A stretch of DNA of 64,000 bases from Dorea longicatena (GTDB taxonomy: Bacteria > Bacillota > Clostridia > Lachnospirales > Lachnospiraceae): the NCBI RefSeq assembly GCF_025150085.1, contig NZ_CP102280.1, forward strand, positions 2,553,001-2,617,000, written 5' to 3'. This document shows, one piece after another, positions 10,039 to 19,652 of this stretch (position 1 is its first letter; every line of letters begins with the position of its first letter). Under the pieces are notes generated by a model. It was not told the origin of the DNA. It searched no databases and saw only the letters and a list, made by a program, of their open reading frames with translations. Made by a program: the position numbers and the translations under genes.

Positions 10039-10977
10039 TTATGCCTGCAGATCTGAGAACAGATCTTTTCGATATACGCCATCTGCGATCAATTTTGCAA
10101 ATGACTCTACTACAACAGGTTTATCTTCTTTATAAGTAACACCAAACCATTTATCCTGTGTCTCCAGAAGTTTGACACTTACTTTTCCTTTTTTCAAAAG
10201 CTCGTCAATATAGATTGGAAGCAGGTATTCTCCTTTCAGTTCTTTTGCTTCGTCTCCCTTGATATTTTCAAAGAATTCTACAAAGCCTTCTTCCAAAAGT
10301 CCCACAAATTCCGGTGTCAATCCCCACATATTCATAGATACATGCGAATTCACATTTATTTTATTTCCCTGTGATTCTGCTCCGTCCTCTGTTTTTTTGA
10401 TTTCATAGGTTTCCATAACATCCGTCAGATAATCATTCTCATCCACTGCACAGATTCCTCTTGTAACAGTTCCATTATCACTTAAAGTATTACCAAGAAT
10501 AAAACCTGCCATGCAGAGTTCTTTCGATCTTTCCGGAGTATAATTATTAATCAGAAATTCATGGATCTTTACAAATGCTTCTTTTCCATAATAATCATCT
10601 GCATTAATAACAACAAACGGTTCTTTGATGATGTCTTTACACACCAGAACTGCCTGTCCCGTTCCCCATGGTTTACTTCTATCCACAGGTTTTTTGATTT
10701 CTTCCGGAAGATCATCTAATTCCTGATAAGCGTAAGCGAATTCTACGTTCAACCTATTACAGATCCCTTCGATACGCTTTCCGATCGCGTCATGAAATGC
10801 TTCCTTAATATCCTTACGGATGATAAATACAACTTTATTAAATCCGGCTTCAATTGCATCATGGATAGAATAATCCATAATAATCTCTCCATTCGGGCCA
10901 ACCGGTTCTAACTGCTTGATTCCACCACCGAAACGAGACCCCATTCCCGCAGCCATGATGACTAATGCTGTTTTCAT
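10039..10977 (-). CDS. Sugar-phosphate nucleotidyltransferase
   Basis: A 312-residue enzyme of the NTP-transferase family, which joins a sugar 1-phosphate to a nucleotide. The N-terminus IMAAGMGSRFGGGIKQLEPVG is the nucleotide-binding signature, and VINADDYYGKEAF holds the metal-binding aspartates. The C-terminal part lacks the left-handed beta-helix repeats of GlmU. It lies 67 bases downstream of glmS in the same direction, so a role in making an envelope nucleotide sugar is likely. The sugar is unknown. Confidence 0.85.
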   Translation of the reverse strand: MKTALVIMAAGMGSRFGGGIKQLEPVGPNGEIIMDYSIHDAIEAGFNKVVFIIRKDIKEAFHDAIGKRIEGICNRLNVEFAYAYQELDDLPEEIKKPVDRSKPWGTGQAVLVCKDIIKEPFVVINADDYYGKEAFVKIHEFLINNYTPERSKELCMAGFILGNTLSDNGTVTRGICAVDENDYLTDVMETYEIKKTEDGAESQGNKINVNSHVSMNMWGLTPEFVGLLEEGFVEFFENIKGDEAKELKGEYLLPIYIDELLKKGKVSVKLLETQDKWFGVTYKEDKPVVVESFAKLIADGVYRKDLFSDLQA

Positions 10978-11044
10978 AATCTTCTTTCTCCTTTATTCAT
11001 TTGTCTTTTTCACGGTTAGGATTAGTATAGCACAATTTCGGGAC

Positions 11045-12883
11045 CTATTCTACTGTTACACTCTTCGCAAGGTTTCTCGGCTTATCTACATCAAGCCCTT
11101 TTGCCACAGATACATAATATCCAAGTAACTGGAGCGGAATCACTGCAAGTGATGTTGCAAAGTGTGGATCTGTCTTTGGAATATATACAGAGAAATCTGC
11201 ATTTTCTTCAATATTATAGTGTCCAAATGTCGTAAGACCCATCAGATATGCGCCACGGCTCTTACACTCTACCATGTTACTCAGTGTCTTTTCATATAAT
11301 GCCGGCTGAGTCAGTACTCCGATAACGAGTGTACCGTCTTCAATCAGAGAAATCGTTCCATGTTTTAATTCTCCTGCTGCATATGCTTCAGAATGAATAT
11401 AACTGATTTCTTTCATCTTAAGACTTCCCTCTAATGAAATTGCATAATCAATTCCACGTCCGATAAAGAAAATGTCTTTTGCATTCACCTGTTTGGATGC
11501 AAACCACTGAAGTCTTTCTTTGTCTTCAATGATTCTGCTGATCTTATCCGGAATCGTCTTCAGTTCTTCGATATATCCAGTATACTGTTCCTCTGTAATC
11601 TGACCTCTGATCTTAGCAAACTGAATTGCCAGTGTGTAAGTTGCGATCAGCTGTGTACTGTACGCTTTTGTTGTTGCAACCGCAATCTCCGGTCCTGCAA
11701 GTGTATAGAATACATTATCTGCTTCTCTCGCAATAGATGAGCCGATCACGTTCACAATTCCAAGTGTCTTTACACCCTGTTTCTTAGATTCTCTGAGGGC
11801 TGCAAGACTGTCGGCAGTCTCTCCTGACTGACTGATGATAATAACCAGTCCCTTAGGATCGAGGATCGGATTACGATATCTGAACTCTGATGCAAGTTCT
11901 ACACGTACCGGGATTCTTGCCAGGTCTTCCATAACATACTGTGCTGCCACTCCGACATGATATGCAGATCCACACGCTACAATATAGATCTGGCTGATCT
12001 CTTTAATCTCTTCTTCTGAAAGTCCGACTTCTGAAAGATCGATCGCACCGTCTTTTACAACAGAATTCAGAGTATCTGAAACAGCCTTCGGCTGTTCATG
12101 GATCTCTTTGATCATAAAATGCTCATATCCAGCTTTTTCTGCTGCCTCTGCATCCCATTCAACTGTTTTTAATTCTTTTTCGATCTCATCGCCATCCAGA
12201 TTATAGAATGTAATCTCTCCTTTGCGGACACGTGCCATCTCCTGGTTTCCAATATAATATACATCTCTTGTATATTTCAGGATCGCAGGAACATCTGAAC
12301 CGATATAAGATTCTCCGTTTGCAACTCCTAAGATCATCGGGCTGTCTTTTCTTGCTACATAAATTTCTTCCGGATAATCTTGGAACATCATTGCAAGTGC
12401 ATATGATCCACGGATACGCACAAGTGCATGATTAATTGCATCTACCGGTGTTCCTTCATATTTTTTATAATAGTAATCTACCAGTTTTACTGCTACTTCT
12501 GTATCTGTCTCTGAGTAAAATGTATATCCTTTTCGTACAAGTTTATCTTTTAATTCCTGATAATTTTCGATGATACCATTATGAACAGCTACTACATTTC
12601 CGTCATCACTTTTATGCGGATGTGCATTGTTCTCAGACGGTTCTCCATGAGTTGCCCATCTGGTATGTCCGATACCACAAGTTCCTTTTACAGTTTCTCC
12701 ATCATTGGTCTTCTCTGCTAAAACTTTCAGTCTTCCTTTTGCCTTAATAACTTCTACATCTGCATCACCGTCACGTACAGCGATTCCTGCAGAGTCATAT
12801 CCACGATATTCCAGTTTTGCCAGGCCATCTAACAAAATGGGTGCTGCCTGATGTTCACCTGTAAATCCTACAATTCCACACAT
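11045..12883 (-). CDS. glmS: Glutamine-fructose-6-phosphate aminotransferase (isomerizing)
   Basis: Makes glucosamine 6-phosphate from fructose 6-phosphate and glutamine, the first step of cell wall amino sugar synthesis. The 612-residue protein starts with the catalytic cysteine in MCGIVGFTG, has the glutaminase loop GHTRWATHGEPSENNAHPH, two SIS domains (IVACGSAYHVG; SQSGETADSLAALRE) and ends with LAKSVTVE. It follows glmM by 66 bases. That gap is too short to hold a glmS ribozyme, and none is seen. Confidence 0.97.
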   Translation of the reverse strand: MCGIVGFTGEHQAAPILLDGLAKLEYRGYDSAGIAVRDGDADVEVIKAKGRLKVLAEKTNDGETVKGTCGIGHTRWATHGEPSENNAHPHKSDDGNVVAVHNGIIENYQELKDKLVRKGYTFYSETDTEVAVKLVDYYYKKYEGTPVDAINHALVRIRGSYALAMMFQDYPEEIYVARKDSPMILGVANGESYIGSDVPAILKYTRDVYYIGNQEMARVRKGEITFYNLDGDEIEKELKTVEWDAEAAEKAGYEHFMIKEIHEQPKAVSDTLNSVVKDGAIDLSEVGLSEEEIKEISQIYIVACGSAYHVGVAAQYVMEDLARIPVRVELASEFRYRNPILDPKGLVIIISQSGETADSLAALRESKKQGVKTLGIVNVIGSSIAREADNVFYTLAGPEIAVATTKAYSTQLIATYTLAIQFAKIRGQITEEQYTGYIEELKTIPDKISRIIEDKERLQWFASKQVNAKDIFFIGRGIDYAISLEGSLKMKEISYIHSEAYAAGELKHGTISLIEDGTLVIGVLTQPALYEKTLSNMVECKSRGAYLMGLTTFGHYNIEENADFSVYIPKTDPHFATSLAVIPLQLLGYYVSVAKGLDVDKPRNLAKSVTVE

Positions 12884-12949
12884 ATTATCTTTTCTCCCTG
12901 TAAAAATTCTTAATATAGTCTATTCTTCCAGTGTCATTCATGTATCTTT

Positions 12950-14338
12950 CTAACTTGCAATATGTCCTTTAGCCTTTACAACATCCACAACCTGGTCTAC
13001 ATATTTTCTACAGACTTCCTCTGTCTCGGCTTCAACCATTACACGAAGAAGCGGCTCTGTTCCTGATTCACGCACAAGAATACGACCGGTATCTCCAAGT
13101 GCTTCTGTAACAGCTTTTACTGCTGCCTGCACATCTGCGTCATCCTGAGCAGCCTTTTTATCTGTCACACGTACATTTTCAAGAACCTGTGGATAAATGG
13201 TAAGTCCATCCAGCAGTTCGCTCATCTTCTTCTTTCTTGCCATCATAACTTCCATCATCTTAAGACTTGTAAGGATACCGTCTCCTGTAGAAGCGTATTT
13301 TGAAAAAATAATATGACCTGACTGTTCTCCACCAAGGATACAGCCATTCTTTGTCATATATTCGTATACATATTTGTCTCCGACTGCAGTCTTCGCATAA
13401 CCGATTCCAGCCTCATCAAATGCTTTGTATAATCCAAAATTAGACATAACCGTTGTAACAACTGTATTATTCTCCAGTTTGCCTCGCTCTTTCATATATT
13501 TTCCATAAATGTAAAGGATCGCATCTCCATCTACCAGATTTCCTTTTTCATCAACGCAAAGACATCTGTCTGCATCTCCGTCATAAGCGAATCCGACATC
13601 CAGACCATTCTCAACCACGAATTTCTGCAGGCCGCCAATATGTGTAGATCCTGCATTATTATTAATATTAGTTCCATCAGGTTCTGCATTGATAACATAA
13701 GTCTTTGCTCCCAGAGCATCAAATACGGATTTTGCGAGGTTCCATGAACTTCCGTTCGCACAGTCAAGTCCGACTTTCACTCCCTTGAAAGAATAAAGTC
13801 CCAGTGAGATCAGATAACCGATATAACGATTTCTTCCTGATACATAGTCTACCGTACGTCCGATCTTAGATGTATGTGCAAACGGAATCTCTTCATAATT
13901 TTCCCCAAATACTTCCAGCTTGCCATCCAGATAGTCTTCTACCAGTGCAATCGTTCCTTCATCCATCTTCTCTCCATTACCGTTGATCAGCTTGATTCCG
14001 TTATCATAATACGGATTATGGCTTGCCGAGATCATAATACCACAGTCAAACCCATCGGTTCTTGCCACATAAGCTACAGACGGTGTCGTCGTAACATGAA
14101 GCAGGTAAGCATCCGCTCCCGAAGCTACCAGACCTCCAACCAGTGTATATTCAAACATATAGCTTGAACGTCTTGTATCTTTTCCGATCACAATACGAGC
14201 TGGTGTATCATCACCGTTACGACGCTTTACTTCTCCGTAATACCATCCAAGAAATCTTCCGATCTTATATGCATGATCTGCTGTTAAATTATTATTGGCT
14301 TCTCCACGGAAGCCATCTGTTCCGAAATATCTTCCCAT
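12950..14338 (-). CDS. glmM: Phosphoglucosamine mutase
   Basis: Converts glucosamine 6-phosphate to glucosamine 1-phosphate. The 462-residue protein starts MGRYFGTDGFRGEAN, has the phosphoserine loop ISASHNPYYDNGIK, the magnesium loop AYDGDADRC and the C-terminal phosphate-binding RESGTEPLLRVMVE. The start at 14338 follows AGGAGA by 6 bases; 11 further upstream codons are open but not favoured. Gene order glmM-glmS places two consecutive steps of UDP-GlcNAc synthesis in one transcript. Confidence 0.96.
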   Translation of the reverse strand: MGRYFGTDGFRGEANNNLTADHAYKIGRFLGWYYGEVKRRNGDDTPARIVIGKDTRRSSYMFEYTLVGGLVASGADAYLLHVTTTPSVAYVARTDGFDCGIMISASHNPYYDNGIKLINGNGEKMDEGTIALVEDYLDGKLEVFGENYEEIPFAHTSKIGRTVDYVSGRNRYIGYLISLGLYSFKGVKVGLDCANGSSWNLAKSVFDALGAKTYVINAEPDGTNINNNAGSTHIGGLQKFVVENGLDVGFAYDGDADRCLCVDEKGNLVDGDAILYIYGKYMKERGKLENNTVVTTVMSNFGLYKAFDEAGIGYAKTAVGDKYVYEYMTKNGCILGGEQSGHIIFSKYASTGDGILTSLKMMEVMMARKKKMSELLDGLTIYPQVLENVRVTDKKAAQDDADVQAAVKAVTEALGDTGRILVRESGTEPLLRVMVEAETEEVCRKYVDQVVDVVKAKGHIAS

Positions 14339-14434
14339 ATGTATTCTCCTAAAATAAAAATTTTTAGTCATTCCGTTATCAAGTAACTGCCACCATTATA
14401 GTTGGTATCAAGATTAAGTTCAAGCAAAAGTGGC

Positions 14435-14482
14435 AAAAAAGTACGCATATGTGCAAAGACATCTTTCGTACATATGCATACT
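14435..14482 (-). terminator. Intrinsic terminator after glf
   Basis: Near-perfect stem, AGTACGCATATGT (14440-14452) with ACATATGCATACT (14470-14482), followed on the minus strand by TTTTTTGCC. It lies 16 bases after the glf stop and before glmM. Confidence 0.88.
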
Positions 14483-14498
14483 TTTTACTCAACAATCA

Positions 14499-15629
14499 CT
14501 ATTCTGCTTTCATTCCAAGTTCTTTTTCACACAGTTCCAGTGATGATGCAATCACTGCATCCATGTCATAATATTTGTATTCTCCAAGGCGTCCTCCAAA
14601 GATCACCTTTTCTTCTTTTTCTGCCATTTTTTTATATCTGGCATAAAGGGCACCATTCTTTTCATCATTAACCGGATAATATGGTTCATCCCCCAGTTTC
14701 CACTCCGAACTGTATTCCCGGCTGATTACAGTCTTTGGAATGTCATTTCCTTCTGAATCTTTTCCAAACTCAAACCATTTATGCTCAATAATACGAGTCC
14801 ATGGTGTCTGACGATCTGTATAATTGACTGCGGCATTCCCCTGATAATTTTCCTGATCCAGAAGTTCTGTCTCAAATCTTACTGATCTGTATTCCAGTGT
14901 TCCAAGTTCATATCCGAAATATGCATCGATCGGTCCGGTATAAATAACTTTCTCGGCCAGCGCATCTAACGCCTCTTTATTCTCCAGATACTCCGTATTC
15001 AGACGGACTTCGATTCCATCCAGAAGATTTTCAACCATCTTTGTATATCCTCCGACAGGAATTCCCTGATATAACGCATTAAAATAATTATTATCAAATG
15101 TCAGACGCACAGGAAGTCTTTTGATAATAAACGCCGGAAGTTCCCTGCAGTCACGTCCCCACTGCTTCTCCGTATATCCCTTGATCAGCTTTTCGTAAAT
15201 GTCTCTTCCAACCAGGGAAATTGCCTGTTCTTCCAGATTCTCCGGCTCTTTTGTTATCTCTTTTCTCTGCTCTTCAATCTTCGCTTTTGCTTCCTCCGGA
15301 GTAACTACTCCCCACATCTTATTAAATGTATACATATTAAAAGGAAGTGAATACAATTCACCCTTATAATTAGCCACCGGTGAATTCGTAAAACGGTTAA
15401 ACTCTGCGAACTGTGTAATATAATTCCATACTTTTTTGTTATTTGTATGGAATATATGTGCACCATATTTATGTACATGGATTTTTTCTATCTCTTCCGT
15501 ATATACATTTCCGGCAATATTCGGGCGTTTATCGATCACCAGAACGGATTTTCCCGCTTTCCTGGCCTCATGTGCAAACACTGCTCCGTATAATCCGGAA
15601 CCAACTACCAAATAGTCATATTTTTTCAT
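14499..15629 (-). CDS. glf: UDP-galactopyranose mutase
   Basis: A flavoenzyme that interconverts UDP-galactopyranose and UDP-galactofuranose, the donor for galactofuranose in surface glycans. The 376-residue protein begins with the FAD-binding motif YDYLVVGSGLYGAVFAHEA, then DKRPNIAGNVYTE and KYGAHIFHTNNKKVWNY, and has EKQWGRDCRELP near residue 170; all are typical of Glf. It is divergent from iorA and followed by its own terminator, so it is probably transcribed alone. Confidence 0.96.
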   Translation of the reverse strand: MKKYDYLVVGSGLYGAVFAHEARKAGKSVLVIDKRPNIAGNVYTEEIEKIHVHKYGAHIFHTNNKKVWNYITQFAEFNRFTNSPVANYKGELYSLPFNMYTFNKMWGVVTPEEAKAKIEEQRKEITKEPENLEEQAISLVGRDIYEKLIKGYTEKQWGRDCRELPAFIIKRLPVRLTFDNNYFNALYQGIPVGGYTKMVENLLDGIEVRLNTEYLENKEALDALAEKVIYTGPIDAYFGYELGTLEYRSVRFETELLDQENYQGNAAVNYTDRQTPWTRIIEHKWFEFGKDSEGNDIPKTVISREYSSEWKLGDEPYYPVNDEKNGALYARYKKMAEKEEKVIFGGRLGEYKYYDMDAVIASSLELCEKELGMKAE

Positions 15630-15765
15630 GTTCAGTTCTTCCTCTTCTTCATTTATATTCTTTCAGGTAATAGGATTATTCTATCATATATCTTGGTTAA
15701 CTGAAAGATGCTGCCCTGTTTTCTGCCTTATTTTTTGTATCATTTCGCTCTTTCACTTTATCACG

Positions 15766-15805
15766 TTACCAAACGATTGCATTTCTTTACCGAACATATT
15801 ATACT
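15766..15805 (+). promoter_or_regulatory. Predicted promoter of iorA-iorB-paaK with paired direct repeats
   Basis: TTGCAT (15777-15782) and TATACT (15800-15805) are 17 bases apart, 37 bases before the iorA ATG. Two near-identical sites, TTACCAAAC (15766-15774) and TTACCGAAC (15787-15795), are spaced 21 bases and flank or overlap the -35 region, so they may bind a regulator. The promoter is well supported; the operator is inference. Confidence 0.6.
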
Positions 15806-15841
15806 ATTTAAAAATGAAATAGTTCAATTTGAGGTGAAATT

Positions 15842-17665
15842 ATGCATAAAGAATTTTTAATGGGAAATGCTGCCATTGCCCTCGGTGCTGTTGCCGCCGG
15901 CGTCAATGTTGTGGCAGGCTATCCCGGAACACCATCTACCGAAGTGCTCGAAACAGTTGCCAAAAACCGACCTGACGATGTCTACGTAGAATGGTCCGTG
16001 AATGAAAAAGCCGCAATGGAACTGGCTGCCGGAGCAGCTTATGCCGGAGCCCGGTCAATGGTAACTATGAAACAGGTCGGACTAAATGTGGCATCTGATC
16101 CTTTGATGAGCCTGGAATATGTTGGAATCAAAGGAGGAATGGTCATTCTTGTCGCAGATGATCCTGGCCCGATCTCTTCTCAGACCGAGCAGGATACCAG
16201 GCATTTTTCCAGATTTTCCAAGCTCCCTTGCTTTGATCCATCATCCGCTCAGGAAGCGTATGAGATGATCCAGGAAGCTTTCGAGTATTCTGAAGAATAT
16301 GGTACTCCTGTGTTCTTACGACCAACCACAAGAGTCTGTCATGGCTATGCCTCCGTCACAGTAAAGGACGAGAAAGAATTTACGCAGCATAAACCCGAAG
16401 GATTCATCAAAGATTCCAAACGCTGGGTCATCTTCCCAAGATTATCTTTCATGAATCACCAGAAGATCGAAGCGCGAAACAGAGAATTATCAGATGTCTT
16501 TTCTTCTTATGACAAGAATAAGATTCATCCGTCCTGCGAAACATTTAAAGATTCAAAGAAAGGGATTGCAACCGGAGGAATCAGTTATACCTATGCAATG
16601 GAAACATTAAAGAACACTGGTATGGTAAAAAACTTAAAAGTTGCAACTCCTCATCCATTTCCGGAAAAACTGGCCGTTGAATTTCTGACTGGTCTGGATG
16701 AAGTTCTTTGTCTGGAGGAATTAGATCCGGTCATCGAGCGGGAACTTACCTACATCTGTGGGAAATACCACCTTCCGGTAAAAATACGTGGAAAACTAAG
16801 CGGAGACACTGCCTGTGCCGGAGAAAATACCAGAGACAGCGTAACTTCCTATATTAATACTTTTCTCGGCCTTTCCGCCCGGAAAGACGCCGGACTTCCT
16901 GTAGCGCCGGAACTTCCGGTCCGTCCGCCGGTACTCTGTGCCGGATGTCCGCACCGTGCTTCTTTCTACGCGGTCAAAAAAGCTATGAAGGGAAAGAAAA
17001 CTATTTTCTGTGGGGATATTGGCTGTTACACACTTGGAAATGCCATGCCGCTCGACATGGTTGACACCTGTCTGTGTATGGGTGCCGGACTGAATATTGC
17101 ACAAGGGGTAGAAAAAGTTGAACCCGATACAACTTGTTTCGCATTCGTCGGCGACTCTACCTTTTTTGCATCTGCAATCACAGGTGTTGTTAATGCCGTT
17201 TATAATCAGGCCAATATGGTACTCATTGTACTGGATAACTCCACAACTGCCATGACCGGTCATCAGCCTCATCCCGGAACCGGACGCACTGTCATGGGAG
17301 AGATTGTCCAAAAAATCAATATCGAACAGGTACTTCACGGAATCGGTGTAACAGACGTTGAAACTGTTAATCCATTAGACCTGCATACATCTGTAGAATG
17401 CGTACAGAAGATGGCAGAGCGTTCCGGTGTGAAGGCAATCATTTTCAAATCACCTTGCATTGCAGTCACAAAACCGGCCGCACCTCTTCATGTTTCCTCT
17501 GACAAATGTATCGGCTGTAAAAAATGTATAAAAGAACTGGGATGCCCGGCTATCGTTCTTAATAACGGCAATGTCTGTATTGACAGTTCAATGTGTACAG
17601 GATGCGGCCTTTGTAGTCAGGTCTGCCCGGTAACTGCTATTACAGGAGGTGAAGATCATGAATAA
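15842..17665 (+). CDS. iorA: Indolepyruvate:ferredoxin oxidoreductase, alpha subunit
   Basis: Thiamine diphosphate enzyme that oxidises aryl 2-oxoacids (indolepyruvate, phenylpyruvate, hydroxyphenylpyruvate) to aryl-acetyl-CoA with reduction of ferredoxin. The 607-residue protein has an N-terminal pyrimidine domain (GYPGTPSTEV), a TPP domain with CGDIGCYTLG and GDSTFFASAITG, and a C-terminal two-cluster ferredoxin domain (CIGCKKCIKELGC, CTGCGLCSQVCP). It overlaps iorB by 8 bases and is followed by a phenylacetate-CoA ligase, supporting a role in aromatic amino acid fermentation. Confidence 0.96.
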   Translation: MHKEFLMGNAAIALGAVAAGVNVVAGYPGTPSTEVLETVAKNRPDDVYVEWSVNEKAAMELAAGAAYAGARSMVTMKQVGLNVASDPLMSLEYVGIKGGMVILVADDPGPISSQTEQDTRHFSRFSKLPCFDPSSAQEAYEMIQEAFEYSEEYGTPVFLRPTTRVCHGYASVTVKDEKEFTQHKPEGFIKDSKRWVIFPRLSFMNHQKIEARNRELSDVFSSYDKNKIHPSCETFKDSKKGIATGGISYTYAMETLKNTGMVKNLKVATPHPFPEKLAVEFLTGLDEVLCLEELDPVIERELTYICGKYHLPVKIRGKLSGDTACAGENTRDSVTSYINTFLGLSARKDAGLPVAPELPVRPPVLCAGCPHRASFYAVKKAMKGKKTIFCGDIGCYTLGNAMPLDMVDTCLCMGAGLNIAQGVEKVEPDTTCFAFVGDSTFFASAITGVVNAVYNQANMVLIVLDNSTTAMTGHQPHPGTGRTVMGEIVQKINIEQVLHGIGVTDVETVNPLDLHTSVECVQKMAERSGVKAIIFKSPCIAVTKPAAPLHVSSDKCIGCKKCIKELGCPAIVLNNGNVCIDSSMCTGCGLCSQVCPVTAITGGEDHE

Positions 17666-18236
17666 TCAGAAAAATATTGTCCTCTGTGGAGTTGGTGGTC
17701 AGGGAACTGTCCTCGCTTCCAAGCTGCTCGCAGCAGCAGCCATGAGTAAAGATATTCCGGTCATGAGTGCCGAAACGATCGGTATGGCACAACGAGGCGG
17801 AAGTGTATTCAGTCATCTTCGTATGGGAAATGATCTGTATTCTCCTATGATTGAAACAGGAACTGCTGATCTTATTATAGGATTTGAACCTGGTGAAACG
17901 GTCCGGATGCTTCCTTACCTGAAAACCGGTGGACACGTTGTTGTAAGCACCCGTGCAGTTAAACCTGTTACTGCTACTCTAAGTGGTTTTGACTACGATG
18001 CCCCCCAGATGCTCGATTACCTGAAAGCAAATGTTCCGAATCTCACCTTTGTAAATGCTGATCAGGCATGCAGCGATATTGGTTCCTCCAAGGTACTGAA
18101 TATGGTACTTTTAGGAGCCGCCATCCGTACCGGAGTATTGGATTTTACCATCTCTGAAATCGAAAGCATTATGAAGCAGACACTTCCGGAGAAGTTCCAC
18201 GAGATGAATCTTCGGGCACTGAATTACAATATATAA
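17658..18236 (+). CDS. iorB: Indolepyruvate:ferredoxin oxidoreductase, beta subunit
   Basis: The gamma-type subunit of 2-oxoacid:ferredoxin oxidoreductases, 192 residues, with the N-terminal NIVLCGVGGQGTVLASKLLAAA and SAETIGMAQRGGSVFSHLRMG signatures. It forms the enzyme with IorA. The ATG at 17658 follows AGGAGGT by 7 bases; the last 8 bases of iorA (ATGAATAA) contain this start, indicating translational coupling. An in-frame GTG at 17649 overlaps the ribosome binding site and is rejected. Confidence 0.95.
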   Translation: MNNQKNIVLCGVGGQGTVLASKLLAAAAMSKDIPVMSAETIGMAQRGGSVFSHLRMGNDLYSPMIETGTADLIIGFEPGETVRMLPYLKTGGHVVVSTRAVKPVTATLSGFDYDAPQMLDYLKANVPNLTFVNADQACSDIGSSKVLNMVLLGAAIRTGVLDFTISEIESIMKQTLPEKFHEMNLRALNYNI

Positions 18237-18316
18237 CAATCAGATCTATCATTAACCAACTGCTCCTGCATTATCGATATATAGGAGCACACCAAAAGAA
18301 AGGCGAGGGCATACAT

Positions 18317-19552
18317 ATGCAAATTACTGAAACACAAATCGCACAAGTCAACAAACAGATCAAGGCACTTCTTTCCGCAGAAAGTTTTTATGGAAAGAAA
18401 TTAGAAGAAGCCGGCGTTACCAGCATCCAGTCTGCTGAAGATTTTCAGAAGCTTCCGTTTTCCGAAAAAAATGATCTGAGAAATGCTTATCCTCTTGGAC
18501 TTATGACTGCCCCGGAAGAAAAAATTGTCCGCATTCATTCATCTTCCGGTACAACAGGACTGCCTGTCATCATCCCATATACCCAGAAAGATGTTGATGA
18601 CTGGGCTGTCATGTTCAAACGTTGTTATGAAATGGCCGGTATGACAAATATGGACCGCATCCAGATTACACCGGGATATGGTCTCTGGACCGCCGGAATC
18701 GGTTTCCAGGCAGGAGCAGAAAGATTAGGCAGCATGGTTATTCCAATGGGACCTGGTAACACGGACAAACAGTTACAGATGATGATGGATATGAAAACAA
18801 CCGTTCTTGGTTCTACCTCATCTTATGCTCTTCTTCTTGCAGAAGAAATCCAAAAACGAGGGATTAAAGACAAGATTCATCTTAAAAAAGGTATCATTGG
18901 TTCCGAACGCTGGGGTGAAAAGATGCGGAAACGTATTACAGAGGAACTTGGTATAGAAATCTATGATATCTATGGCCTGACCGAGATCTACGGACCAGGA
19001 ATTGGAATCAGTTGTTCCCATGACTGTGGTATGCACTACTGGGATGATTATATTTACATCGAAATTATTGATCCTGTTACAGGCGAAGTATTACCTGACG
19101 GTGAACTTGGAGAGATTGTCATTACTACATTAGTAAAAGAGGGGGCTCCTCTTATCCGTTACCGTACCCACGACCTTTCCCGTATTATTCCTGGAGACTG
19201 CCCTTGTGGAAGCAAATTCCCTCGTCTTGATACCATCATGGGACGTACAGACGATATGATGAAGATTAAAGGTGTCAACGTATTCCCTACACAGATTGAA
19301 GAAATCCTGAAAGAATTTCCTGAAGTATCCAGTGAATACCAAATCCGTATCTCTCATCTGGAAGGAAAAGATACCATGCGTATCTATGTTGAGACAAACG
19401 GAACCGTAGACTTCCTGGATCTCGCAAAACGTATTGCTTCTAAAGTTAAAAGCCGTATTGGATTTACACCGCTTGTAAAAGTAGTAGAGATCGGCTTGTT
19501 GCCTCGAAGCGAGAAAAAGACCAAACGTGTCATCGACGAACGTTACGAATAA
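18317..19552 (+). CDS. paaK: Phenylacetate-CoA ligase (aryl-CoA synthetase)
   Basis: AMP-forming acyl-CoA ligase of the PaaK family, 411 residues. It shows the ATP loop IHSSSGTTGLPVIIPYT, the adenylation motif YDIYGLTEIYGPG, and the C-terminal TDDMMKIKGVNVFP hinge. With IorAB it probably interconverts aryl-acetyl-CoA and arylacetate; run in reverse this could give ATP during amino acid fermentation, as proposed for archaeal systems. The 80-base gap after iorB holds a weak hairpin with no T-tract, so it is probably co-transcribed. Confidence 0.92.
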   Translation: MQITETQIAQVNKQIKALLSAESFYGKKLEEAGVTSIQSAEDFQKLPFSEKNDLRNAYPLGLMTAPEEKIVRIHSSSGTTGLPVIIPYTQKDVDDWAVMFKRCYEMAGMTNMDRIQITPGYGLWTAGIGFQAGAERLGSMVIPMGPGNTDKQLQMMMDMKTTVLGSTSSYALLLAEEIQKRGIKDKIHLKKGIIGSERWGEKMRKRITEELGIEIYDIYGLTEIYGPGIGISCSHDCGMHYWDDYIYIEIIDPVTGEVLPDGELGEIVITTLVKEGAPLIRYRTHDLSRIIPGDCPCGSKFPRLDTIMGRTDDMMKIKGVNVFPTQIEEILKEFPEVSSEYQIRISHLEGKDTMRIYVETNGTVDFLDLAKRIASKVKSRIGFTPLVKVVEIGLLPRSEKKTKRVIDERYE

Positions 19553-19553
19553 T

Positions 19554-19644
19554 AATATAATATAAAAAGAAATACATCATTGAAGCTGATTCTTCGTTTT
19601 TTGAAGTACCCTGCGAAATGATGTATTTCTTTTTATATTATATT
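19554..19644. terminator. Bidirectional terminator: 28-base perfect inverted repeat
   Basis: A perfect 28-base inverted repeat (19554-19581 and 19617-19644) separated by 35 bases. The arms contain GAAATACATCATT and an A/T-rich outer part that provides a T-tract in both directions. It fills the gap between the convergent paaK and HD-domain genes, so it most likely ends both transcripts. The loop is unusually long and holds a GAAG/CTTC sub-hairpin. Confidence 0.85.
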
Positions 19645-19652
19645 GTTTTCGT

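Noticed and set aside
12884..12949. glmS ribozyme
   Set aside because: The gap between glmM and glmS is only 66 bases, far too short for the ribozyme, and the core sequence is absent.
18262..18289. Hairpin TGCTCCT/AGGAGCA between iorB and paaK as a terminator
   Set aside because: No T-tract follows, so it is more likely an incidental or mRNA-stability structure.
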